A stretch of 64,000 nt of DNA, from NCBI RefSeq assembly GCF_037201965.1, contig NZ_CP147518.1, forward strand, positions 7,185,001 to 7,249,000, in the 5' to 3' direction. The stretch is from Spirosoma sp. SC4-14. Lineage in GTDB: Bacteria > Bacteroidota > Bacteroidia > Cytophagales > Spirosomataceae. Of this stretch, positions 41,935-51,012 are shown piece after piece. The position numbers and the translations under genes were made by a program. The notes beneath the pieces were generated by a model. That model was not told where the DNA came from, made no database searches, and saw only the letters and a list, made by a program, of their open reading frames with translations. Position 1 is the first letter of the stretch; every line of letters starts with the position of its first letter.

Positions 41935-42034
41935 TTTGCTTGTCTGTTGAGTTGTTTGTTTGTTTGCGTACTATTTTACTATTCGGTTTGTTTGCCTAAT
42001 GGGCCAATAACCCGACCAACAGATCAACAAATCA
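41932..42034. repeat. Imperfect inverted repeat between kinase and regulator genes
   Basis: Arms 41932-41948 (TGATTTGCTTGTCTGTT) and 42018-42034 pair at 14 of 17 positions; the left arm begins in the kinase stop codon. The interior is a run of GTTTGTTTGTTTG-type repeats. It lies in the middle of a likely operon, so attenuation is possible. Confidence 0.5.
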
Positions 42035-42061
42035 CTGAACAGAACCTTACCTCCCACTCTC

Positions 42062-42721
42062 ATGCGTAAAATCAAACTGGCACTCTGCGATGACCATACG
42101 TTGTTTCGGGTCGGAATGTCCACTATTTTAGGGCAGATACACGATTTTGAGCTGATTCTTGAAGCAGGTAATGGGCAGGAGCTTATCGAAAGAATTTCTC
42201 GCAAAACGCCCGATGTTGTCCTACTGGATCTGCAAATGCCAGTAATGGACGGTACAGCTACTGCCGATTTTTTACGCGAACACTATCCGCTAATTAAGAT
42301 TGTTGTCCTTACCATGCACGACGAAGACCGTATGGTATTACACTTGCTCGAAAAGGGCGTTAGTGGCTACCTGCTGAAAGATGCAGAAGCGGGCGAAGTT
42401 GAGAAAGCGATCCGAAAAGTAATGGACGAAGGCGTTTATCTGAACGAGTTTGTTTCGAAAGCAATGCTCCGCAAAATGACCAACAAAACCACCGTCGCTA
42501 AACCAGTCAACGCGTTCTACAACAGTAAGATTCTGCTCTCCGAACGCGAAAAAGAAGTTTTACGGCTCATTTGCGAAGGGTTATCGACCAACGAGATTAG
42601 CGAAAAAATATTTCTCAGTCCCCGAACCGTTGAAGGTCATCGGCTACGCATTCTCGAAAAAACTGGCACCAAAAATACCGCGGGCATGGTAGCCTATGCC
42701 TTTAAGAATAGCCTCGTTTAA
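42062..42721 (+). CDS. NarL/FixJ family response regulator
   Basis: A 219-residue response regulator. The receiver domain (about 1-125) has acidic residues DD near 10-11, phospho-acceptor Asp56 in DVVLLDLQMPVMDG, Thr in VVLTMHDEDRM and Lys in GYLLKDAEAGE. The C-terminal LuxR-type helix-turn-helix (about 155-219) reads LSEREKEVLRLICEGLSTNEI, then IFLSPRTVEGHRLRILEKTG. It is partner to the upstream kinase. The target genes cannot be told from the window. Confidence 0.93.
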   Translation: MRKIKLALCDDHTLFRVGMSTILGQIHDFELILEAGNGQELIERISRKTPDVVLLDLQMPVMDGTATADFLREHYPLIKIVVLTMHDEDRMVLHLLEKGVSGYLLKDAEAGEVEKAIRKVMDEGVYLNEFVSKAMLRKMTNKTTVAKPVNAFYNSKILLSEREKEVLRLICEGLSTNEISEKIFLSPRTVEGHRLRILEKTGTKNTAGMVAYAFKNSLV

Positions 42722-42724
42722 CTA

Positions 42725-42768
42725 CAGGCTGAGCAATTAGCTATAAGTATGGGTAACCGCTCAGCCTG
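42725..42768. terminator. Bidirectional terminator-like hairpin
   Basis: 10-bp perfect arms CAGGCTGAGC (42725-42734) and GCTCAGCCTG (42759-42768) between the convergent response regulator and dehydrogenase genes. Confidence 0.65.
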
Positions 42769-42774
42769 CATCAC

Positions 42775-43563
42775 TCAAAGACTCCCCGTTTTTCCGCCAT
42801 CTACTGGCACATTGATTCCATTGATGGATGCCGCAGCGGGTGTACACAAAAACGCAACAGCAGCCGCTACTTCCTCAGCCGTAGCAAAACGCCCTGTCGG
42901 AATTTCGCTTTCCATCTGAGCCGAAACCTCTTCTTCGGTTTTCCCGGATGCTTTCGAACGCATTCCCAGCACCGACTCCAGCCGGGCCGTGCGCGTATAG
43001 CCGGGCAGTACATTATTGACTGTAATGCCAAAACGGGCAATCTCCAGCGATAGCGTTTTGGCCCACTGTGCCACCGCGCCCCGAATGGTGTTGGAAACGC
43101 CCAACCCAACAATTGGCTGTTTAACCGAAGTCGAAATAATATTTACAATCCGGCCATAGCCTGCGCGTTTCATGGCGGGTACAACTGCCTGCACTAATGC
43201 CTGATTGTTCAATAAATGATTGTGAAAGGTCTGAACAAACTCTTCTGGCTTCGCATCGATCAGCGCCCCCCCAGCAGGGCCGCCCGTGTTATTGACCAGT
43301 ATATGCAGATCAGGGTATTCTGCCAGGTAGCCCGCAATGGCTGTCGACACGGCACCCGGCTGGCTAAAATCGGCAACCAGATAGCGGTGCGTTTGTCCTT
43401 TTGAGGTATCCAGTTCTGCAACGGTAGCTTTGAGAGCCTCTTCATTTCGGGCAATCAGCACAACGTTTGCTCCCAGCAATGCCAGTTCAACAGCCGAGGC
43501 CCGGCCAATCCCTTGTGTGCTACCACCTACAAGCGCAGTTTTTTCGGTTAAATCGAGATTCAT
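42775..43563 (-). CDS. SDR family oxidoreductase with altered catalytic residues
   Basis: A 262-residue short-chain dehydrogenase-like protein with the cofactor loop GGSTQGIGRAS (about 13-23) and conserved NNTGGPAGG in place of NNAG. The classical active site (Ser, then about 12 residues to Tyr-x3-Lys) is altered: ISTSVKQPIVGLGVSNTIRGAVA has no Tyr or Lys at the expected place. Such forms are annotated as SDR or FabG-like. The C-terminal ending GINVPVDGGKTGS fits. The start MNLDLTEKTAL (43563) is favoured; the frame is open to 43596. Substrate unknown. Confidence 0.85.
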   Translation of the reverse strand: MNLDLTEKTALVGGSTQGIGRASAVELALLGANVVLIARNEEALKATVAELDTSKGQTHRYLVADFSQPGAVSTAIAGYLAEYPDLHILVNNTGGPAGGALIDAKPEEFVQTFHNHLLNNQALVQAVVPAMKRAGYGRIVNIISTSVKQPIVGLGVSNTIRGAVAQWAKTLSLEIARFGITVNNVLPGYTRTARLESVLGMRSKASGKTEEEVSAQMESEIPTGRFATAEEVAAAVAFLCTPAAASINGINVPVDGGKTGSL

Positions 43564-43652
43564 CTGGTTTGTGTGATTATGTCGGTAATCCGACATGAGC
43601 TTAAAACTTTTCGATATTACTTGCGTATGTATTGGTAAACAAACGAAAAATC

Positions 43653-44450
43653 ATGAAATACGCCGCTATAAAAGGAATGGTGATAAGCACAACGAGCTTT
43701 TTGTTAATAGCTCTTTCGGCATTTACCCTGCCCCGCCCCGAAGTAACCGATCTAGTACCGCTCACTACAGCACCAATTGACCATAGCCTTTTCGAGCGGC
43801 TGCTGAAAAAATACGTCAACGATAAAGGACTGGTCAATTATAAAGCGTTCAAGGCTGATGAGAAAGAATTGAAAAAGTACCTCGATATGGTCAGTAGCAA
43901 CCCACCAACCGATAAATGGAGCAAAAACGATCAGATGGCGTACTGGATCAATGCCTACAATGCCTTTACCATTCAATTGATTCTGAAACACTATCCGGTA
44001 GCCAGCATAAAAGACATTGGCTCCAAAATTCAGATTCCATTTGTAACCACTCCCTGGGCCAGTAAGTTTTTCAAGATTGGTGGCGAAGAAATGAGTCTCG
44101 ACAATATTGAGCATGGAACACTGCGTAAAAAATTCGACGAACCCCGCATTCACTTTGCACTCGTATGTGCAGCCCGGTCGTGCCCGCGTCTGCGCAACGA
44201 AGCATATGAAGGCAGCAAGCTAATTGCTCAACTCGACGATCAGGGAACCGATTTCCTGAATAATCCGGCCAAAAATGCTATCACTCCGCAAAAAGCCAGC
44301 CTCTCGAAATATTTTGATTGGTATAAGAGCGATTGGAAAGAGCATAATAAATCGGTGGAATATTGGGTGAATCAATACTCAAAAACCAAAATTAACAAAG
44401 ACACACAAATCTCTTTTCTGGATTATAACTGGGCACTCAATGAGCAATAA
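43653..44450 (+). CDS. DUF547 domain protein, exported
   Basis: A 265-residue protein with an N-terminal hydrophobic segment (ISTTSFLLIALSAFTL), probably a signal peptide. The DUF547 domain follows, with YWINAYNAFTIQLILKHYPVAS, a block ending TPWASKFFKIGGEE, and IHFALVCAARSCPRLRNEAY near the middle. The Cys-Ala-Ala-Arg-Ser-Cys-Pro segment and His-Phe-Ala-Leu are the conserved core, which resembles a Cys-His-type transferase or protease in the wider fold. No activity has been shown for the family that I can rely on. The ATG at 43653 is preferred to a TTG at 43632. Confidence 0.82.
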   Translation: MKYAAIKGMVISTTSFLLIALSAFTLPRPEVTDLVPLTTAPIDHSLFERLLKKYVNDKGLVNYKAFKADEKELKKYLDMVSSNPPTDKWSKNDQMAYWINAYNAFTIQLILKHYPVASIKDIGSKIQIPFVTTPWASKFFKIGGEEMSLDNIEHGTLRKKFDEPRIHFALVCAARSCPRLRNEAYEGSKLIAQLDDQGTDFLNNPAKNAITPQKASLSKYFDWYKSDWKEHNKSVEYWVNQYSKTKINKDTQISFLDYNWALNEQ

Positions 44451-44848
44451 AGGGCAACAGCACCAGTTACAGATTAGCCAAATCTGACCAGCAGACTATC
44501 AAACGAAACGTATTCGACCAGACAGGCCGCCCCCTGAACTGTTTATTTTTTTGGAAAGAGGAAGGTACTATTGGGCCTTATATCAGTAGTATACTATAAA
44601 CTGATGAATTAGTCCTAGATCCTCAAACTTTCATGGTCGAACAGAACCCTGAATATCAACAGCCGTCCCGACTTTTCACAAAAAATGTTCTGGGCGGCTA
44701 TTTCTTTTTTATGGTTTTCGGGCATAGTACCCGACGAGGATCGGCATCGCCAGGCAACAAATTGAGTATTATCGTATACACTTGGGGCTTTCCCAATTAA
44801 AATCCATAAGAGTTTATGTCTTGTAACCTGAATGGCAAAGAGTTAGCC
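44451..44848. other. Intergenic region with a possible small ORF
   Basis: No confident gene. One 55-codon frame (44633-44800; starts MVEQNPEYQQPSRLFTK, ends YTWGFPN) is open just ahead of the GMC oxidoreductase, but composition gives little support. A small hairpin CGGGCATAGTACCCG lies near 44719. No confident promoter for the oxidoreductase gene was located. Confidence 0.4.
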
Positions 44849-46561
44849 ATGTATGATGTAATCATCATTGGCTCCGGAGCGGGCGGAGGCATGGCGGCCT
44901 ATCAGCTCACCCAAGCCGGTGCCAATGTCTGCCTGCTGGAGGCCGGAGGCTATTTTGATCCCGCTGATCCCAAGTATATTACCCAGCTCAAATGGCCTTA
45001 CGAATCACCCCGACGAGGAGCCAATACCGTTCGGGCCTTCGGCGATTTCGATGCAGCATGGGGAGGATGGCAAATTGACGGAGAGCCCTATTCGGCGCAG
45101 GCAGGCACCGAATTCCACTGGTTTCGCTCACAGATGCTTGGTGGCCGAACTAATCACTGGGGACGCATTTCGTTGCGATTTGGCCCCGATGATTTCCGTC
45201 GCTATAGCCTTTCCGGGATTGGTGTCGACTGGCCCATTGGCTACGACGATATGAAACCCTACTACGACCGGGTCGATAAGCTCATTGGTGTGTTTGGCAC
45301 CAATGTTGGCTTGCCTAATGAGCCTGATGGTTTTTTTCTGCCGCCCCCAAAACCGCGTCTGCACGAAATGCTGATCACCAAAGCAGCTCGCAGCATTGGC
45401 GTCCCGGTATTTCCTTCCCGATTGGCAGTATTAACCAAACCCATCAATCAGGAACGGGGAACCTGTTTTTATTGCGCCCAATGCGGTCGGGCCTGCTCGG
45501 CTTACGCCGATTTTTCATCGTCGTCGGCACTAGTGATCCCGGCGTTGAAGACCGGTAAACTCACACTTATCAATAATGCGATGGCCCGCGAGGTATTGAC
45601 CGATCCGCAGAGTGGCCTGTGTACCGGCGTCTCTTATGTCGACAAGGTCAGTTTACAGGAACGAACCGTTAAGGGTAAGATTGTGTTACTGGCGGCCAGT
45701 ACCTGCCAGTCGGCCCGGCTGTTGCTAAACTCGAAGTCGTCGCGGTTTCAGCAAGGTTTGGCCAATGGCTCAGGCGTGGTCGGAAAGTACCTGAACGATT
45801 CAACCGGATCTTCTATGTCGGGCTTCGTACCGGCCCTGATGAACCGCAAACGCTATAACGAAGACGGTGCTCAGAGTTGTCATATTTATACTCCCTGGTG
45901 GCTCGACAACAAAAAGCTGGATTTCCCGCGTGGGTACCATATTGAATATGGCGGAGGCATGCGCATGCCCGATGCTGGTTTCATGAGCGGTATTGAAGCC
46001 TATAATGGTCGTATTGCCGATACCAGCGGAAAACAGAAAGAAGCCGGTGGGTATGGAGCTGGTTTAAAGGATGATTATCGTCGGTACTACGGCGCTTTTG
46101 TGTCGATGGCAGGCCGTGGAGAACCCATACCTCAGGAAAGTAACTATTGCGAAATCGACCCAAACAAAGTTGATCAATATGGTATTCCAACATTGCGATT
46201 TCATTACAAATGGTCGGATTATGAGATCAAGCAGGCTCGTCATATGCAGCAGACCTTCGATGAAATTATTCATGCAATGGGCGGGCAGCGGGTTAGTCCG
46301 GCTCCGGGTGCCGACCGAAACTACGGTCTGGAAGCGCCCGGCCGGATCATTCACGAAGCAGGAACCATTCGGATGGGGAACGATTCTAAAACCTCTGCTC
46401 TCAACGCCTTTCAGCAAGCGCATGAGGTAAAAAATCTGTTTGTCGTCGATGCGGCTGCTTTCCCATCGCAGGGCGATAAAAACCTGACCTGGACCATTCT
46501 GGCCTCATCCATGCGTACGTCAGACTATATCATCGATCAAATCAAAAAGAAAGCCTTATGA
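44849..46561 (+). CDS. GMC-family FAD oxidoreductase with Cys-rich insert
   Basis: A 570-residue flavoprotein dehydrogenase. It opens MYDVIIIGSGAGGGMAAYQL, the FAD-binding Rossmann GxGxxG, followed by a Glu-Ala (LLEAGG) ribose motif. The C-terminal GMC half ends with RMGNDSKTSALN, then NLFVVDAAAFPSQGDKNLT. The segment CFYCAQCGRACSAYADF (about 210-226) is a Cys cluster. With the coupled gluconate-dehydrogenase-subunit-3-like gene (4-bp overlap), it forms a two-subunit dehydrogenase of the type that oxidises sugars or polyols such as glucosides at the membrane. An extra 11-codon extension upstream (ATG at 44816) is not required. No cytochrome subunit is in the window. Confidence 0.88.
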   Translation: MYDVIIIGSGAGGGMAAYQLTQAGANVCLLEAGGYFDPADPKYITQLKWPYESPRRGANTVRAFGDFDAAWGGWQIDGEPYSAQAGTEFHWFRSQMLGGRTNHWGRISLRFGPDDFRRYSLSGIGVDWPIGYDDMKPYYDRVDKLIGVFGTNVGLPNEPDGFFLPPPKPRLHEMLITKAARSIGVPVFPSRLAVLTKPINQERGTCFYCAQCGRACSAYADFSSSSALVIPALKTGKLTLINNAMAREVLTDPQSGLCTGVSYVDKVSLQERTVKGKIVLLAASTCQSARLLLNSKSSRFQQGLANGSGVVGKYLNDSTGSSMSGFVPALMNRKRYNEDGAQSCHIYTPWWLDNKKLDFPRGYHIEYGGGMRMPDAGFMSGIEAYNGRIADTSGKQKEAGGYGAGLKDDYRRYYGAFVSMAGRGEPIPQESNYCEIDPNKVDQYGIPTLRFHYKWSDYEIKQARHMQQTFDEIIHAMGGQRVSPAPGADRNYGLEAPGRIIHEAGTIRMGNDSKTSALNAFQQAHEVKNLFVVDAAAFPSQGDKNLTWTILASSMRTSDYIIDQIKKKAL

Positions 46562-47205
46562 ACCGCCGGGACATCCTAAAATCGATTCCACTTACTACAC
46601 TGGGCTTAGCGACCGCAGCTCCTCCAGAGGCTCCACCAACAGGCCCTCTACCCAAGCCAGCTATAACTGAGTTCAAGAATGGAAGATCGCCCGAGGAACA
46701 GCGTAGAGACAATGCCTTGCAAACGGCTAAATTTCTGACGCCCCATGAGCTGGCTACCATTACGTTGCTATGCGATATTATTCTGCCGGCCGATGCCCAT
46801 TCACCCAGTGCGTCACAGGTAAGCGTACCTCAGTTTATTGAGTTTATGGCAAAAGATCAGCCCGATATGCAGACTCCAATCCGAGGAGGGCTGAACTGGC
46901 TGGATCACGAATGTCGTCACCGCTTTGAGAAACCCTTTACCGACTGTACGGCGTCCCAGCGTATTGCCGTAGTCGACGACATTGCTTATCCAGCCAAAGC
47001 CAAACCTGAATTTTCGCCGGGGGTAGCGTTCTTTTCGCGCCTGCGTAACCTGACAGCCGCCGGGTATTTCACCAGCAAGGCCGGTATCGCCGATATTGGC
47101 TATATGGGCAATACCCCTCACCAGTGGGCTGGGCCTCCGCAGGACGTGCTGGACCAGTTTGGTCTAAGCTTTGACTCAGACGTACACTATGCCGATATGA
47201 GTTGA
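46558..47205 (+). CDS. Gluconate 2-dehydrogenase subunit 3-like protein (Tat substrate)
   Basis: A 215-residue small subunit overlapping the GMC oxidoreductase gene by 4 bp (ATGA). It opens MNRRDILKSIPLTTLGLATA, a twin-arginine signal (RRDILK), as is usual for this family, which carries its folded flavoprotein partner across the membrane in a piggy-back manner. The mature domain contains TLLCDIILPADAHSPSASQV, then FIEFMAKDQPDM and a C-terminal GYMGNTPHQWAGPP block typical of the family. Its presence fixes the GMC enzyme as periplasmic rather than cytoplasmic. The physiological substrate is unknown. Confidence 0.88.
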   Translation: MNRRDILKSIPLTTLGLATAAPPEAPPTGPLPKPAITEFKNGRSPEEQRRDNALQTAKFLTPHELATITLLCDIILPADAHSPSASQVSVPQFIEFMAKDQPDMQTPIRGGLNWLDHECRHRFEKPFTDCTASQRIAVVDDIAYPAKAKPEFSPGVAFFSRLRNLTAAGYFTSKAGIADIGYMGNTPHQWAGPPQDVLDQFGLSFDSDVHYADMS

Positions 47206-47220
47206 TGCCTAAAAATATTC

Positions 47221-47281
47221 GCACAAAGCGGTGCTACCGTTACTCAATAGGTTCTAAAAAAATGTTGGCACCGCTTTGTGC
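47221..47281. repeat. 14-bp perfect inverted repeat GCACAAAGCGGTGC
   Basis: Arms 47221-47234 and 47268-47281, 33-base loop, between the oxidoreductase operon and the DUF3748-like gene on the same strand. May terminate the first. Confidence 0.7.
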
Positions 47282-47305
47282 AAAAGCCCTATCGAAATTT
47301 ATTGC

Positions 47306-48682
47306 ATGTATCCTCCTGAAACCCTGACACTTGGCTGGCTGGCTTTTTTAGGGCTTTTGCTGGCTGGCACACCACAAACAATGCCAATTGAAACCCAACT
47401 AACTTTCGAAGCGAAAGGTCATACACTTAATCATATTCAGGTTTTTTCGCCCGACGATCGCTGGATTGTCTATGATACCCGCAACGACGATACGGGTTTA
47501 GGTAAAAACAGTTCCATTGAGTTGTTCGATGTTAGCAAGGGCAAAACCTACCTGCTTTACCATACCACTAACCAGACTGACTACGGCCCAGGGGCTGGCG
47601 CGGTTACCTTTTCGCCCACGGAGCCTAAGGTATTGTTCCTACATGGGTTGCGAAATGCCGATGCCCGCAACCCATATGCCCTAACCCGGCGAACGGGTGT
47701 GCTGGTAGCAGTCAGCGAGCCCCAAAAGCCCCATTTTCTGGATGCCCGATGCCCTACTCCCCCTTTTGTTCCGGGTGCTTTACGCGGAGGAACCCATGCG
47801 CATCAGTGGAGTTCAGACGGGCAGCGAATCAGTTTTACGTATAATGATGAAGTCATAGAGCGGCTTTCTCAAACCAACACAACCGTAAAAGACCTTCGAA
47901 CAGTGGGGGTTTTAAGCCCGATTCACTCCGTAAAGGTTCACGACCCAAACGATGCCGACTGTTTCGATGGAGAGTGGTTTGCTACCGTTATCGCCCAGGT
48001 AACCGAGCACCCAACGGTAGGTAGCGACGAAATTGAGAAAGCTTTTGATGAAACCTGGATTGGTCATAACGGATACCAGAAAGCGGATGGTAGCAGACAA
48101 AATCGAGCCATAGCGTTTCAGGGTAATATTCGCAATCAGGAAAACCAACCCATTACGGAAGTATTCGTCGCTGATTTACCCGAAAACCTGACTCAGGCGA
48201 AACCGGGCCTACCCCTGGAAGGCACCGCAACGACCCGCCCCAATCCACCCGCGGGCATTACGCAACGTCGGATAACCTTCACCAGACATGGAATTGAAGG
48301 CCCCCGGCACTGGCTACGTAGCCTGCCCGACGGATCTCTCATTGGTTTCCTGGCAAGAGATGCTTCTGGACTGATCCAGCTTTTTGGGGTTTCGCCCAAT
48401 GGTGGCCCAATTCAGCAACTAACCTACCAACCGTTCTCGATCCAAACTCCATTCAACTTCAGCCCCGATGGGAAACAGGTTGCCTATACGGCCGATAATA
48501 GCATTTTCGTGAGCAATTTGGCGACAAAGCACTTCCGCCGTCTTACCCCCCGCTCAACGGCTGAGCAGCGGCCCATAAATGCCGTAGTGTGGTCGAACAA
48601 AGGAGACAAAATTGTTTACAATCGCTATGTATCAACTGCTGCCGGACGATATGTGCAGTTATTTCAGGTCACGGGCTTTTAA
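47306..48682 (+). CDS. DUF3748/YidR-like propeller protein
   Basis: A 458-residue protein with a hydrophobic N-terminus (TLTLGWLAFLGLLLAGTPQT). It resembles E. coli YidR: a start of IETQLTFEAKGHTLNHIQVFSPDDRWIVYDTRNDDTG, then RNADARNPYALTRRTGV, RGGTHAHQWSSDGQRISFTYND and a C-terminal SPDGKQVAYTADNSIF. The repeated SxDGxxIxFTYxx units are of TolB-type propellers. The role is unknown; binding of a sugar or peptide at the envelope is inferred. The start at 47306 is chosen because it gives a plain signal-like N-terminus. Confidence 0.8.
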   Translation: MYPPETLTLGWLAFLGLLLAGTPQTMPIETQLTFEAKGHTLNHIQVFSPDDRWIVYDTRNDDTGLGKNSSIELFDVSKGKTYLLYHTTNQTDYGPGAGAVTFSPTEPKVLFLHGLRNADARNPYALTRRTGVLVAVSEPQKPHFLDARCPTPPFVPGALRGGTHAHQWSSDGQRISFTYNDEVIERLSQTNTTVKDLRTVGVLSPIHSVKVHDPNDADCFDGEWFATVIAQVTEHPTVGSDEIEKAFDETWIGHNGYQKADGSRQNRAIAFQGNIRNQENQPITEVFVADLPENLTQAKPGLPLEGTATTRPNPPAGITQRRITFTRHGIEGPRHWLRSLPDGSLIGFLARDASGLIQLFGVSPNGGPIQQLTYQPFSIQTPFNFSPDGKQVAYTADNSIFVSNLATKHFRRLTPRSTAEQRPINAVVWSNKGDKIVYNRYVSTAAGRYVQLFQVTGF

Positions 48683-48824
48683 TCATGTCAACCAAAGAAG
48701 CTAATAGGCACTACCGGACTAGGCCATAGGCAGTTTACAGAGCCAGTCGGAACTGTATTTTTCCAGTATTGTTATTGCTTACAATAAGCCTTTTCCTGTA
48801 AAATAACCCTGCTATATTGCCGGT

Positions 48825-50288
48825 ATGCCTAAACGTATTCTGTATTGGTTCCGTAACGACCTGCGCCTACACGATAATGATGGATTTTTCCGAGCGATGG
48901 AAGCGGGCGATGAAGTACTTCCTGTTTTTGTCTTTGAACCCCGCTGGTTTGACGGGCTCCCAACCCTCGATTTTCGCAAAACCGGAATCTATCGGGCTAA
49001 ATTTCTGCTCGAATCCGTTGCCGATTTACGCCATTCGTTACGGGCGAGAGGTGCAGATCTGATTATTCGCGTTGGGCATTCGGCCAAACTACTGGCCCAG
49101 CTGGCCGAAGATAGTGAAGCCGAAGCCATTTATGCCAGCAAAGAGGTTACGCAGGAAGAAACCAATACGGAGTCTGATTTAAGCAAACGGCTGAAGCCGA
49201 TCAATATTGACCTGGAACTCTTCTGGAACTCAACCCTGTATTATCCCCGCGATTTGCCTTTCTGGGTTTCGCGTCTGCCGAATAGTTTCAGCCAATTTCG
49301 CACCGAAGTAGAAGCCAAAAGCAGCGTTCGCCCACCCATACCGACGCCCGATCATGTTCCTTTCGGGGGCGGTATCGATGCGGGCGAATTACCCACACTC
49401 GAAACTCTTGGCTTTACCAGCGAACAGATTCAGGCTGCCAGCCAGCCCGACCCAAGAGCCACCATCCGCTTGGAAGGTGGCGAAACGGCTGGTCTGAAAC
49501 GGCTTCAGCGTTACATCTGGGAAAAAGAACTGATTAAAACATACAAAGACACCCGAAACGGCTTAATTGGCGAAGATTATTCATCTAAACTCTCGGCCTG
49601 GCTATCAATGGGTTGTTTATCGCCCCGACTCATCTATCAGGAAATAAAACGGTTTGAAGCCGAGCGGGTCCAGAATGAGTCGACCTATTGGCTGATTTTC
49701 GAGCTGCTCTGGCGTGACTTTTTCCGGTTTGTGGCCTTACGCTACGGAACAAGAATTTTTAAACCAAGCGGCATTCGCCTGAACCTGAACAAAATTTGGC
49801 TCAATGATCTCGATCTATTCAAAAAATGGACTCAGGGCCAGACCGGTATTCCGTTCATCGATGCCAACATGCGCGAGCTAAACGCAACCGGTTTTATGTC
49901 GAATCGGGGACGACAAAATGTCAGTAGCTTTCTGATTAACGACCTGGGTCTTAACTGGACCTGGGGAGCCTCATACTTCGAAAGCTTACTGATCGACTAC
50001 GATCCCTGCACAAACTGGGGCAACTGGAACTACCAGGCAGGGGTCGGCAACGATCCCCGCGAACATCGGTATTTTAATATTTATGGTCAGGGTATTCGCT
50101 ACGACCAACAGGGAGCGTATGTAAAGCACTGGCTACCCGAGTTGGCAAACGTTCCTGCCGAATTTATTCATTCTGTTTATACTCTCTCGCCCGACGATCA
50201 GGCCCGATCGGGCGTTTTATTGGGCGAAACGTATCCTTTACCAATCATCAATCCAAACAAGTGGACGGTAGAGGAAAAAAACCGTTAG
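48825..50288 (+). CDS. DASH-type cryptochrome/photolyase
   Basis: A 487-residue FAD protein with an N-terminal photolyase domain (RILYWFRNDLRLHDNDG, VLPVFVFEPRWF) and a C-terminal FAD domain. The FAD pocket includes GEDYSSKLSAWLSMGCLSPR, YWLIFELLWRDFFRFVALR, FIDANMRELNATGFMSNRGRQNVSSFL and YDPCTNWGNWNYQAG, the last with the asparagine and DASH-specific context. DASH proteins repair cyclobutane dimers in single-stranded DNA under blue light and may also act in signalling. It sits alone, with a short gap before the LemA operon. Confidence 0.92.
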   Translation: MPKRILYWFRNDLRLHDNDGFFRAMEAGDEVLPVFVFEPRWFDGLPTLDFRKTGIYRAKFLLESVADLRHSLRARGADLIIRVGHSAKLLAQLAEDSEAEAIYASKEVTQEETNTESDLSKRLKPINIDLELFWNSTLYYPRDLPFWVSRLPNSFSQFRTEVEAKSSVRPPIPTPDHVPFGGGIDAGELPTLETLGFTSEQIQAASQPDPRATIRLEGGETAGLKRLQRYIWEKELIKTYKDTRNGLIGEDYSSKLSAWLSMGCLSPRLIYQEIKRFEAERVQNESTYWLIFELLWRDFFRFVALRYGTRIFKPSGIRLNLNKIWLNDLDLFKKWTQGQTGIPFIDANMRELNATGFMSNRGRQNVSSFLINDLGLNWTWGASYFESLLIDYDPCTNWGNWNYQAGVGNDPREHRYFNIYGQGIRYDQQGAYVKHWLPELANVPAEFIHSVYTLSPDDQARSGVLLGETYPLPIINPNKWTVEEKNR

Positions 50289-50362
50289 CCTAGTTTTAAG
50301 TTTACAATTCGATAAACTTTGTTGAACTTTAGCGCCAGTAACACTTTCCCATCTTAACAGAC

Positions 50363-50944
50363 ATGTCAAGAACATTAATTATTGTAGTGGTTATTGCCCT
50401 TATTTTGGGCATGTATGGGTGTAGCTCTTACAACGGTCTTGTTCAGAGCGATACGAACGTACAGGAAAAATGGGCACAGGTGCAAACGCAATATCAGCGT
50501 CGGGCCGACCTGATTCCAAACCTGGTTCGAACGGTTCAGGGAGCCGCCAATTTTGAGAAGAGTACATTAACGGCTGTTATTCAGGCAAGGGCTAGTGCTA
50601 CCGGTATTAACCTGAATGCCGATCAGCTCACCCCCGAAAATATCAAGAAATTCCAGGCGGCTCAGGATCAGCTCAGTGGCTCGCTATCGCGGCTGCTGGC
50701 AGTTGCCGAAAATTACCCAAACCTGAAAGCCAATCAGAATTTTTCGGAACTACAGGCACAACTGGAAGGTACGGAAAACCGGATCTCCGTTGCCCGGAAT
50801 GATTTTAATGGAGCCGTAAAGGTTTACAATCAGTCGGTACGGTCATTTCCAAACAACATCTTTGCCGGTATCTTTGGCTTTCCGGTAAAAGGATTCTTTG
50901 AGGCTTCACAAGCGGCCCAAAGTGCCCCAACGGTTCAGTTTTAA
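50363..50944 (+). CDS. lemA: LemA family protein
   Basis: A 193-residue LemA protein: N-terminal membrane helix (TLIIVVVIALILGMYGC), then SSYNGLVQSDTNVQEKWAQVQTQYQRRADLIPNL, the family signature of an N-terminal extracellular helix. Long helices continue to RNDFNGAVKVYNQSVRSFPNN and GFPVKGFFEASQ at the end. The Cys in MYGCSSYN could take a lipid, although the box is not ideal. LemA is generally next to TPM-domain genes, as here, and the three are probably co-transcribed despite the hairpin between genes one and two. Function unclear; envelope stress or protein quality control is suggested by others. Confidence 0.9.
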   Translation: MSRTLIIVVVIALILGMYGCSSYNGLVQSDTNVQEKWAQVQTQYQRRADLIPNLVRTVQGAANFEKSTLTAVIQARASATGINLNADQLTPENIKKFQAAQDQLSGSLSRLLAVAENYPNLKANQNFSELQAQLEGTENRISVARNDFNGAVKVYNQSVRSFPNNIFAGIFGFPVKGFFEASQAAQSAPTVQF

Positions 50945-50949
50945 TTAGC

Positions 50950-50994
50950 AGGGGTATGGTGTGTGGAGCGTATCGTTTCACACACCATACCCCT
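50950..50994. repeat. 16-bp perfect inverted repeat inside LemA-TPM operon
   Basis: Arms AGGGGTATGGTGTGTG (50950-50965) and complement (50979-50994) 6 bp after the lemA stop. No U-run follows, so it may stabilise the lemA message rather than terminate it. Confidence 0.65.
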
Positions 50995-51012
50995 GGTTTC
51001 CTGCCCTCTCTT

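Noticed and set aside
541-42034. Possibility that the repeats at 541-620, 9511-9605, 11779-11817 or 41932-42034 form a CRISPR array
   Set aside because: No regular repeat-spacer spacing, no shared direct repeat of 24-40 bp, and no cas genes in the window.
44633-44800. 55-codon frame upstream of the GMC gene
   Set aside because: No start signal, no homology and odd composition; listed only in the intergenic note.
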